Of a DNA stretch of 64,000 nt, positions 23,381-34,310 are shown in pieces. The position numbers and the translations under genes were made by a program. This DNA is from Blastomussa wellsi. Its lineage: Eukaryota; Cnidaria; Anthozoa; Scleractinia; Plerogyridae. The notes under the pieces were generated by a model. That model ran no database searches, was not told the origin of the DNA, and saw nothing but the letters and a program-made list of their open reading frames with translations. The stretch is from assembly GCA_947652115.1 (NCBI GenBank), contig OX393563.1, forward strand, positions 2,186,996-2,250,995, written 5' to 3'. Position 1 is the first letter of the stretch; every line of letters starts with the position of its first letter.

Positions 23381-23397
23381 GTATAACAATATAATTT
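23334..23397 (-). mobile_element. 64-bp Penelope-like element end with 15-bp TSD
   Basis: The insert starts AGAGGGGGTAAGTTTC and ends ATAATTT. It matches the terminal 64 bp of the Penelope-like elements at 40.9, 44.8 and 53.0 kb. GCTTTGGAAATGTTT is duplicated exactly at 23319-23333 and 23398-23412, so this severely truncated piece is a genuine integration event. Confidence 0.9.
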
Positions 23398-23412
23398 GCT
23401 TTGGAAATGTTT

Positions 23413-24729
23413 CTCGATGCAAGATCAGTCACACAGATGATGTTTACCAGTTCACGCGTTGACTTTTCGCAAATATTGAACAAATCGCGAAATTTTATGA
23501 TTACGAAAATATCAAGGAGCGCATTCAAACACGGGCAAAAATTGATGGGATAGTGTGGATGGGGGCGAAATTCCCCACCCCAATACCGCATCTGACCAAT
23601 TGAAGATAGGCATACCAAAGCGTTCAGCCAAACCACGGTCCGAAACCCAGTGAAAGCAAAATATCCAAAAAAACAATAGACAAACGGAAGGAAATATCCA
23701 CTTTTATTAGTTCGGATAAAACCTCACTGCTGGAACAACTAAAAGACCTACAGCTATTTGTTTCAATGTTTTTTCAAAGAAGTCCAAGTGATATTTAAAT
23801 GCAGTTTTTATTACATTTCTAACCGACTTTGAAATCGAACTCGCTATTTTCCGGCTTGGGCATATCGATCAGTTAAAAAATGAGTATCCATGAAATTAGA
23901 CATGTACGTAAAAATGCCTTAAAATGTTTGGCGATTGTGCCAGGTTCACACACCAATTTGGTAATAAAATACTAAACCAAGAAAGAGTTTGATAACTACA
24001 TCACTGCATTCTTCTATTTTATATTTTACACATTTGAAGAATAACAACAGTTATGACATAAAAGAAATATACAACTTGTTTATATGATGGGTGATCATAA
24101 ATAATAACTTATTTAATGGCTAATGTAAATGATTTTTTACATTCAGTTTCACAACAAGAAATGCAGCGTTCGCTTCGGCCGAACTAGAGTTCTGGCTTTG
24201 TACAAAATTCACATCATCACAATAATACAAACTCTGCAATAAGAAGGCGAAGTGCATTTCTGTGTCACTCAATTGATCACTTAATGAACTTTCAGCCTTC
24301 CTTATATATTTCTCCATAGCATGCCATAGGTGTATTCGGGGGGGGGGGGGGGGTGCTGACCTGCTTGCCAGAACATACCCTTTCCTGAGGAGGTCACCCT
24401 CCCCTGGCATAGCCCCCAACATGAACATACCCAATCTTGAGTATACTCCTGTCCTTGACACAATTTATGCCTCCATTCATATCCCACCCTGTACCCCCAA
24501 AGCTGGGAATAGACATGCCTCTCTCCCTCTCCCTTGGACATAACTCCAGCTAAGCATGGCTCTTTCCTACGAAAATGCTCATCTTGAATGACAAAGTTTT
24601 AAATGAGTACCAGTTTACTAAAACACTAAGTATTAAATATACTACAGATAATGTGCCAGGAAATATGTTCTTGTAGAATCTTAAGAATGTTATTGTGAGG
24701 CCATGGTGCAAATTTGCAGATCACTCTAG
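23413..24729. other. Intergenic and 3' flank of the NCS paralogue
   Basis: No coding exon is supported. A G homopolymer lies at about 24339-24354. Open frames at 23349-23636 and 24120-24541 show no domain. Confidence 0.5.
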
Positions 24730-27700
24730 CTATTCATCTGCTTGTGAGAAGTCTTCTTGAGGTAAGTCAATAGCTAGAGCCTGTACTATCCACGGGTCAC
24801 ACTTTGAACCTTCACGGAATTCCTCCATTGTTAACTTTCCATCTTTGTTCTAGAATGCCATTCAAAATGACAATGTGTTAGCAAGAAAGAAGACTCCTTA
24901 CCATTGCTGGCATTTGCCCTTATCTTTCTGGGGGCAAAAACTTTATTCATTTTAATATTATTCATGAAAACCAATGTACATTTACAAGGCTAAACATTTT
25001 TCAAAAAAGGTAAAAAGACCGAACGCTTTCGGCATTAAGCCATCATCCCTGAAGCTGGCTTAACGTTTGGTCTTTTTACCTTTTTTATCCTTGCTGTAAA
25101 TATATTTCGTAAATTTTTAAACTCTGAGCGAATATTAAGGCTCCATTTAGTCATGGCTTACAACCAGCTCCATATAGCTTACAAAACTATTACTACTGCT
25201 GGTGGGAGGGTGAGGAAGGCATACTAAAAAAATATTTAAATAATTATACATGGGGAGGCTCTGCTCCAAAGTTCAACCCTCACCATTTCATATGATTTTT
25301 GACAGAAATGCCTAAACAAGGGGTACTACTGTACATCCCTTTTCTTAATTTTCCTGTTGCATGACCCTTTGTAGGGAGAATTCCCCCTGGCCCACCTTGG
25401 GCTGCTACTACATGTAACACGGTCAGGTATAAATGAAGTAGTAGCTGAGATCCATTGAGAGCACTGCTGTAAGTGTAAGTTAACAAGGACTCCACATTGA
25501 ATTGGAGCTTAGGAATGTTGACTTTTTAGAAGAGACTTTTTAAATCCTGGAGAAACTGAAGGTAACCCATGCAGCATGGCGAGAAGCGGCAGTTCATAAA
25601 CTTGACTCACATTTGATGCAGCAAGTATGGTCTTGATTTTAATAAAAAATCGACTCTTCTCCTGGTCCCATATAACAAACTTTGTCATTTGAGAGTCTAA
25701 CTACAGTATCAGGGCAGTTAGTTATCAATACTCTGCAAGATATTCAATCTCCTCAATGATACCTGTCTTCTCTCACCTTGTCCATTTGTTTAAAAATCTT
25801 GTCTACTCTTTTTTCAGGAGTGTCTTCGTCTTTTGGTAAATCTATTATATTGCCCTAAGGAACAAGGAATATCACATTAAACAACATAGGAGAAAAACAC
25901 AACTTCATTTACCCAACAAGTAAATGTAATACAATAATAGAAAACGTAAAAACTAAGGAGTCAGGACTATTGGCATAATTCCTAAGGGCTTGCCACTAAC
26001 TCACATCCGCTTATTGTTTGTAGCTCTTATGCCTTCATCAGTAATAAAATTCAGTTAGTTGCTACACACAATGTAAATAAAACATAGTGAGGTTTGTGTG
26101 AACCGGTATTCATGACCAGAAAACATTACCCTGAACAAAGTGTTACACATTTCATAATTATACATGTACATACTTTGGTTTACTATTTTTCAGTCATCTA
26201 CATTTTCATTTATAAATGCAGACATATTCTTAAACAGAACATACCACCATAGAGTAAATTGCTTCCACAATCTTCAGCATTTCATCTCTTGTAATATATC
26301 CATCTTTGTCAAGGTCATAAAGACTAAATGCCCCTAAAGGGTAATAACAGTATTTGGATATTATGTTTATAAATTACAATTTTAACGATACATGGCTATC
26401 AACTGACGAGGTCTGTTTACGAAACTAGTTTTGGAGAAGCATAAGAAAATGTGTAGAAAGTAAATGCCAATGAGGTTTTTCCTTTTCAATATAACGTTGA
26501 GTAATACTTTCCTATCTTCGGCAAACAGAATTTTGCAGAGACTAAATTACAATAAATATCAATCATTAATTAACAAAAAACTGTTACATAATTATTAAGT
26601 TCAGATCTGATGCAAAGAAAGTATTTGCAACAAACATGCAGGTGTTTTCCTTTTTCAAATGCAAATTCCTGATAATAAAATTATTTGGCTTACATAACAA
26701 GTAAACACAGTGTCACCTTTCCTAAAACTTGGATGTACAAAAATGGATTACATGTAGATAAGACGGTCAGGTAGAATAAAATTGTACATCTAGGTACTAA
26801 AACAGCAGTGTGGACCAATTATATATAATACTTACACTCCAATTTTTCATCTAAACTTCCTCTGGAAGTGATTGATAATGCAGTTATAAACTCTGTAAAG
26901 TTAATTGAACCATCCTGAGAAATAAGAAAAGGAAAATGGCTAAGTAAACAAGTTATGCTTTAGATGAACAAGAATCCAGTAAGGGAAAAACAGCAACAAC
27001 AACAAAAGATACTTACAGAATTTTTGTCAAAAACTTTAAACACAAAAGCTGCAAACTTTGAAGGATCACCAAATGGAAAAAACTGCTGGTAGATTTTTTG
27101 AAATTCCTAAGAGGATATAATAATAAGATAAGGGTGTAAAAAATTAAGAATGCTGCCAGCAGCCTCCTATATTCTACAAGTAACTCAGTGGTAGATCTGC
27201 TAGAGTGTTTGTAATCAGGAGTTGGAAAAACAAATCCTTGAATTTCAACCTACCCTCCAGACAAACAACTCTCCAAATGTGCTTGCACAGGGCAGTTGCA
27301 AGCTTGTCTTAGATTTCCCTTTTTATGAAGCAGTCAACATTAGGATGCCTTGAAGTAGCTGGTAAAAAAATGGAAGTAGCCGGGTGGTATTGTGTTGTGA
27401 ACGGGGCAACAACACCAGTCACTCGCAGTCCCGTTTATCTTCTTTAATAATTATATTATGATCGCTCGAGATCTACATCTCGAAATTGTCTTGCTAAGTG
27501 CAAGCTAAGTGATTACAAACCTAAGAAAGGCAATTTGATTGACGTCATTACTGAGGTCATCTGGCATGTAACGCTAATTTATTGTCAGGCACTAATGTCA
27601 TGCTCTAATATTTCCAACAATTAAAATTTTCATGCATTTATATTTGCACCAGTGTTCTCCCTAGTTTTCAGCACAGCAGACAAAAAACATTTCGAAACAG

Positions 27701-30483
27701 TAAAGGGATATATTTGCTGTCACTTACATGAAGTACCATTTGAAAAATTGACCCTCTCATGTTGTCTTTGTGTGACAAATTGCTGCAGTTTCTTTTCTCC
27801 TGGCTTCTTCAATGGTGTGACTGAAGAGCTATACTAATAAATTCTCAAAATTTTGTTTAACATGTCATCTGAATTGTTTGAAAAACGAAAGCTGCCTTGG
27901 CCTTCACTGCATGTGAGCTATGTTCACTTTGAAAACTGAAAATGAGTAATATTTCTCGATTCTAAAATTATTTTTACTTTTCTTTTGTGACTTTTTTCAT
28001 TTTCAAAGGACAGAGATAATATTCATGCAGTAGAACAGTTGTGCTACGGGCGGTAAAGTACCACCTGATAATGACAACACTGTTAATTGGAATAAAAGAA
28101 TCTCAAAAGTAGCGGGCAAAAAACGACCCAAGTAGCCGTTAGGTAATTCTGCTGGCTGCCAGATGTTAGGGACAACTCTGCATGTAGAACATCTAATCAT
28201 TTGCAGATGTCATTGCAAAGGCAGTTAGTTCTCCTCAGTTATTTCGAGACCCCAAGTGTTGATCTAGTCTAGGAATCGAACCCAAGACCTCCCACCCTGC
28301 ACAGTAGTCTGACGACTTACCAACTGAGCTACATGTAACCAGTTGACGGCAAACTCCATGCCCTAGTGGAACTGGTCTATGTAGTGCATAAGTACATGAA
28401 TGTAATTACATTTGAGATTCATGCTTCACAGAAGGGCCTAAGAATTAACTTGGTTTTCATGTGACGTCATAAAATTCTGAAATCAAAATTCGCTAGGCCT
28501 GCTAAATTTTCATTGCCACTAGGTGTAAGGCTAACTAAAAATATATCTTTTCACATATTTTCAGCTCGATAGTACCCTTCGTTTTGAAAACAGAGCATCA
28601 TGAATATTTGAGTTCTCGGACGATTGTGACATCAAGCTGAGAACTGTGACAAAACTGTTTTGTTTAGACAAAGCCTATCCTTTCATTTGAACATTTCAGA
28701 TATAATAAGTGGTGTTTATGTGTAAGAATAATAGCTCATGAGCCAAAACTAGTTGCTATTATAACACAATTGAATTCCAGATGGTTTCGCATGCATCACA
28801 GCAGCCATATTTTGTGCCCCTCGGAAGGACACAGATATGTGACTTGGAGAAATTTATTTATTTATTTTTCATCTACACTTGCTGAAATTCTAAGCTTCTG
28901 TAGTTGAATAGCTTCGAATTTAGTTTTGATAGCGTGACAGTGAAAACCACCAATAAAGGAACATTTATCATTTTTCTTTATCTTTGAAGCCCAAAACCAC
29001 TATCCTCATTTCAAATTTTTTTCCAAATAAAATTTCATATAGAGTAGCTTTTGGCAAGGAAAACAATGAAGAAGCCATAATAAGCATGAATATAGAAATG
29101 GAAATTATGGGCAAAAAGTTCAAATAGGAAGGTTCTTTTATGTGCCCTATGCAAGTGAAAGAATTATTTTTCTGTAAAATTTTTGAAATTTACATAAAAA
29201 ATCTTGCAGATAAAAATTCGTGATATTTTTGCCTGAACATGATTTTAGATAAGGTACCTTTTTGCCTTTTGTCAATATTCTAAGGTTTTTTGAAAACTAA
29301 ATAATAGATTAACCACTTAAAATGCACATTACGCAAAGAAAAAACACAGAGAAGGTAAATAAACAGAGGCAAAACATTGCATATTGAATTTCCATTTTCT
29401 GACACAATATTTACAGAAAAATATACAACATTAAAGTTGTCCATTTTATGTATAGCTTACTGAAAATTATGTGGTGCCCTCACAGGGAATAGAAATGAAC
29501 TGACAAGTTTATCTGCGATTTGCTCAAAATTCAATTTGCTTTTGGTAAACCAAGATTCTGTGATACAGTAACTAAAGAAGAGGATTATTGCATTGTTTGA
29601 AGGCATAAAGGAAAACTGACGAACAGGCAAGGAGTACAATAAAGACGATTGAGGCCAAAAAATTGTCAATTAAAATAAAATCTCTTTCAGTATTCTTGAC
29701 AACAAATTTATCGAATAAATTCGTTGTTTTGAGGACGCATGCATGAATCTGCGTGAATGCAATTAATTGGCTAAAGAACCGTACTTTCATAATTAGGCCG
29801 GTTTCGTGAGAGTTTATCACAACTTGTACTTGAGATTTTATACGATTTGTGACTGGATAAGATGTGAAAATCGAAAATGGAACGAAGTTTACAAATTTTC
29901 CTCGTTGCTCCCCTTGTTTATCACGGATCTTAACAAGTTTACAGTTGAGTAAATCAGGCAATATATACAGACCTCTTGTCTGAGCTCGCCGGAAGGGCAA
30001 TCCTTCATAAAGTCTCGGTACCTACAAAACAAGGTAATCATAAATGGGAAAACAGCTGCAATTAAAAGAAAATTACCACAGGTAGAAAGTGTAGGACTTG
30101 TTACAATGCTGAAAATATTAGCAACAAGCTTAAGTTTATATTACTGAAAACAAATTAGAGCGAGCACGGTTGTTGACAAGAGTTTACTAACTTATGGTCA
30201 TTTACAATAATAAAACATCGCCATTAACAGCGCGTTTCAAACTAACAGTCTGATACTTACCACTTCTGCAATTCTTTTTTATCGACTGAAGGAAGAAAAA
30301 CAAAATACGTCTTGAATTAGCGCTAAAGTAAACAAGCACCAAGAATGCTTACCAAATCAAACACTATACACAAATTTATGACACTGACAGCGAGGTAATC
30401 ACTGGAGCTCGGAACTTACAATACGTGCACTTAAGCAGCTCTCGCATTTCATCCTGAGTTAGCTTACTCCCTTTGTGTCCCAT
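24730..30483 (-). CDS. NCS1 paralogue with novel C-terminal tail, 8 exons, 197 aa
   Basis: Second EF-hand calcium sensor, same strand as NCS1. Exons: 30420-30483, 30261-30285, 29973-30021, 27017-27106, 26836-26914, 26245-26333, 25777-25854, 24730-24849. The first seven have exactly the same lengths and phases as in NCS1, so the pair is a tandem duplication. The N-terminus MGHKGSKL fits N-myristoylation better than its neighbour. EF1 is inactive (CPSG). EF2 ([12 protein letters not shown]), EF3 ([12 protein letters not shown]) and EF4 ([12 protein letters not shown]) keep their ligands. The last exon replaces the NCS1 tail by [16 protein letters not shown], a longer acidic end. In this family the tail controls target binding, so partners probably differ. 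The exon 3 donor is GTCTGT, weaker than the rest. Confidence 0.93.
28170..28345 (-). repeat. tRNA-derived SINE (copy 1), in intron 3 of the NCS paralogue
   Basis: On the minus strand a tRNA-like head (TAGCTCAGTTGGTAAG A-box, GGTTCGATTCC B-box) is followed by a tail that includes AATAACTGAGGAGAA and CTGCCTTTGCAATGA. The 57.7-kb copy shares both head and tail, which shows this is one SINE family. Confidence 0.8.
28451..28949 (-). repeat. Dispersed TGGTTTTCAC repeat (copy 2)
   Basis: Reverse-oriented copy of 15742-16330, high identity over most of its length with small deletions. It lies in intron 3 of the NCS paralogue. Confidence 0.75.
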
Positions 30484-32090
30484 GATGACGAAAACAAATG
30501 TTAACTCAAGTTAGCAGCATATCTTTATCACCTAAAACCACAACTCCACAAATTGACCGCCATCTTTAGTAGACTACCCAGAGTGCCTCACGATGCTATC
30601 AGGAGATTCGTTTTGCTCGACAGCCAATCAGAAATCATGCATGTTCTATTGTTGGCACAATCAAAACACCTCACCTGCCCATTTTCTGATGGGATGTTCG
30701 CTGGGGATTTGAGAGCAGTTATCGTCCAGTAGTGGGGACCGCTCTTGTGGACTTTCTAGCAACATAGTGACTCTTTTGACCAGGGTATTTGAACAAATAA
30801 GACGCGTTTGTTATACACGTAGGGGTGGAAGGGTGGAAGGTGCGGATGTTGTGATATTTCTCTGGAAAAATGCTCAGGGGTTCGGGAAAAAAGAATTCGA
30901 CTTCTGTTTTAAAACATCAAGCTAATGTTAAGATGAAATCGTAGATTACTTTGTCAGAACTCTTTATTATATGAATGTGTCACGACAACCCACAACGAGC
31001 TTAAAACCTAAGCGGTTTATGGACTCAAAAATAAAGTCTTGAAAGTCTTAATAATGTTCACCCGCCATCGAAACCAGAGGATTGCCATTGCGGCGCAAAG
31101 TCTTTTACAACTCTAGAATAAGGTCCTGCCGGAAAATGAGAATCGGTTCATCGGAAATATCTTAGATGTTTTTGTGGGGTGGATGACACCACCTAAGTGA
31201 CAACTTAGACATGTTCTATAACCCGTAAAAGGGGTACTCCAGGTAGACCAAGGGGTTTCAGTCCATTCAAAACAGAAAATGTATGGAAAAATCAGAAGAA
31301 ACAGCAACAGAAGTTATTAAAACATTGAATGAAAACAACCTGTATGAAATGACCCGAGGGTTCTTGAATGTCCCGTCCGTATCCGTCCCGCTTCGACACC
31401 TGCTACAGCTGCTAGGCAGGCTAGTGAACACAATTCCTTAGTGACGCTTAAAAGACATATAATATTTCAAATCGTATTCTCTTTGGACTATCATAGCGTC
31501 CCAATTAATTTGTTCAAAGATAACTTTATTTATACCCGATATTTCCATCAGCTTATTTAGAGGTATTTACGGTAATCAACTAACTAGCTATCTTCCTAGC
31601 TAGCTAGCTTTTCATGGAGGCCGTGTTCAAACGGCCTACATCGGAGGGGGCAGTGGGTGAAGTTTGGATGGCTTCAAAGACCTACCAAGGAAATTTGGAC
31701 GAATTTTGACTTTTAAAGAATGAAATGGGTGCAATATTTTGCTGGTAGCATTGAGTGACTCGACACTTATAAAACAGAGGTTGCCGCCGGACATGGCGAA
31801 TTTCCCGGCATCCCGTTCGGTCAAGAATAGTGAAATTAAAGGTTTGCGAGCATAGCAGAATAGCCATATGCGACGAAAATTCAGAGCTGTAGCAAGGTAT
31901 TGAAATTATTCAAAAATTATCACTTTGCCATAACAAGCGATTATTTCTATCAAGCGTTCAGATTTGTGAAAGCTGCAGATTTTTATATCATTGCTAGTGG
32001 TTTTCGTACAAATTTGTACGATTGGGCGTTAATGGGCTAGACATATTGTAAGAATTTAAACATTCTCGGGTTAAAAATTTGGTTTAAAAT
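30484..32090. other. NCS-paralogue upstream region and intergenic DNA
   Basis: A CCAAT-type sequence (CAGCCAATCAGA) lies about 140 bp upstream of the paralogue ATG, near 30621, and could be part of its promoter. Beyond that no gene was recognised. Confidence 0.4.
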
Positions 32091-32293
32091 GAAGCTTTCG
32101 GCTGCCGACCAACAGCCTTTAAAAACGAATAATAAAAATCGCGCTAATGAATGAATGTATACGGTAACAAAAGTGTGAAAAATTGATGCAGTTTTTGTTA
32201 GGTAATTTTTTCACACTTTTTAACCTATATATTCATTTATTTACGCCATTTTTATAATTCTTTAAAGGCTGTTGGTTGGCAGCTGACAGCTTA
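32091..32293. repeat. MITE-like inverted-repeat element
   Basis: The left arm (AAGCTTTCGGCTGCCGACCA onward) and the right arm (ending GGTTGGCAGCTGACAGCTT) are imperfect reverse complements over about 45 bp around a 110-bp middle. Outer ends are uncertain. Confidence 0.65.
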
Positions 32294-32696
32294 TTTTAAT
32301 TCTTACAACTGAACGTATTTAGTGCGAAATTTTGGGATTTTCATTTCCTCGAAACTATTCGACGTCATTGACGTTCTGATTCAGAAAAATATAACATTTG
32401 TTGCACATTTATTGCAGTGCTTTTGTTTCTAGAGGCATTTTACAAGTTATACCAAAAAAAAAAACGATAACAAGTGCATTGTTTTCAAGCAAAGCATTTT
32501 TTTCGTTTTTGCGTGGAATGAAAAGTTCCAGATGACACACCCACAGCTTTAGCGTGCACTTGGTCGCTGTTGTGCTCTGAGACGAGTTGCGGACGTTCGT
32601 GTCTTCTCGTTCTCCGTGTTTAAGGTAAGTCCATGTTTCTTTTCTGTTTGAGTTGTTTCTTATTGGATATAAACTGCTTTAAATTTGTGGTTTCGA

Positions 32697-32861
32697 GTCG
32701 CCCAGAGGGGTTGAGGTTCGGGGGTAGGTGCCTTAGCCCAGAGGGGTTGAGGTTCGGGGGTATACATAAGTGCCTACGCCCAGAGGGGTTGAGGTTCGGG
32801 GGTATAAGTGCCTACGCCCAGAGGGGTTGAGGTTCGGGGGTATAAGTGCCTACGTACGCCC
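32697..32861 (+). repeat. GC-richer minisatellite, four copies of a 38-46 bp unit
   Basis: The core CCCAGAGGGGTTGAGGTTCG occurs four times, joined by variants of TATAAGTGCCTACG. A degenerate fragment recurs near 33152. In one frame it would encode repeats of PEGLRFGG, discussed under findings. Confidence 0.9.
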
Positions 32862-33540
32862 TTGTAGTAAAACTTTATTTAAACACGGAGAATCATCAGT
32901 TAAGCTAAAAGTTCAAAACGAAAATTCATTACAACTGTTTTACATGAAACCTCAGATACCTTCTTAATACCCCTTTTAAACTGCACAATAGAACGAACGC
33001 TTTTTAAATCCTGGGGCAAGTTAGTCCACAAACAATCCCCCCTATAATAAAAGCTTCGTTTCAAGTAATTAGTATTTGGCTTGGGCTGCAAAAATTTTCC
33101 TTCAAGATTTCTTAAGTTATAATCATTAACATGGCGTTGAGTGAAAAGACCGGGGGGTTGAGGTTCGGCGGTCCTTTATGTCGTCGTTTCAGAGCCCTAT
33201 CGCCTTTTGGGATGTACTGGTAACAGGGGCTCTCCACTATGAACAAGTGCAACAGTTTTCTGTGCGCGTTCTTCCGTTATGGATGGACGCTGGTTTTATT
33301 ATAATCCTTAGCAATTTTAGGGTTTTTTAACGACAATCAGTGAGTCGATAGGCGAGAACTTGATGGGAGAGCACTCCCCGTGGCAACGTTTTAAAAGCGA
33401 GCGGTATTCATTAAAGTGAAATTAACCATTAACCAGAGATAATTACGGTGATCCTCCCTTTTTCAACTTAACCAACAGCTTGTCGAAACTGCATAGTGTT
33501 CGCTGTTCGCTTAAAGAACTTTTCCCTGTGAAGTGCTCGT
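32862..33540. other. Intergenic, no gene seen
   Basis: No supported gene. One isolated fragment of the preceding minisatellite is present near 33152-33172. Confidence 0.5.
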
Positions 33541-33715
33541 CCGTGAAGTTCTAGTCCCCCGTGGATGGGATGCTAGTTCATGGCAGGATTACCCCCAGCA
33601 GTAAGTTCAGCGGTACCCATTTATACACCTGGGCACTGAGAACGTAGTGTCTTGCTCAAGAACACAACGTAGAGCCCGGTAAGGGCTCGAACCTGGACTT
33701 TTTGATCCGTAAGCT
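33541..33715 (-). repeat. tRNA-related dispersed repeat (SINE-like)
   Basis: Contains CAGCGGTACCCATTTATACA and CTTGCTCAAGAACACAACG blocks that recur widely in invertebrate repeats. A minus-strand B-box-like sequence (GTCCAGGTTCGAGCCC) lies at about 33680-33695. Family assignment is from memory of such blocks, so moderate confidence. Confidence 0.5.
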
Positions 33716-33785
33716 AGAACAGACGAGCGAACAGACCGCTCGATCTATAGGTCACGTGACTGGATTGAGAATCACACGGATAAAT

Positions 33786-34025
33786 ACTGATTTCAGAAAT
33801 CAAACGGATAAATTTTGGAAATCGAAAACTGATTTCAGAAATCAAACGGATAAATTTTGGAAATCAAAAACTGATTTCAAAAATCAAAAGGAAAAAGTTT
33901 GGAAATCAAAAACTCATTTCAGTAATCAAACAGATAAATTTTGGAAATCAAAAACTAATTTCAGAAATCAAACGGATAAATTTTGGAAATCAAAAACTCA
34001 CTCGGAAAGTCAAAAATGGAACAAA
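33786..34025 (+). repeat. 42-bp minisatellite, five full units and a partial one
   Basis: Each unit is 42 bp (core CAAACGGATAAATTTTGGAA). Because 42 is a multiple of three, an open frame of 121 codons (33702-34067) crosses it and would read as repeats of DFRNQTDKFWKSK. There is no other sign that it is translated. Degenerate units continue to about 34140. Confidence 0.85.
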
Positions 34026-34310
34026 ATAAATCAAGCAGATTTTTATAGAAAACAAGATTTCATTTGAGAAATCAAAAATAGCACAAAATAAACCGAAGCG
34101 ATATTTTAAGTCAAAGTAGAAACCTAAAAAATCAAAAGCAATATTTGCAGTAATAAGGAAACGAGGCAAGAATCAACACATACAAAATCTTTATTGATAC
34201 CCCTCGAACACCGTAGTATGTCTGCATCTGTGCCAACTCCCCTGGGTATATTCAGGAGTTCCCTGGCCTGATGCCAGGGAGATACTGGCGTGACTGCAAT
34301 AATATTTTCA

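Noticed and set aside
24120..24541. Minus-strand open frames of 79-113 codons
   Set aside because: They cross a G/C homopolymer and low-complexity proline runs and have no recognisable family.
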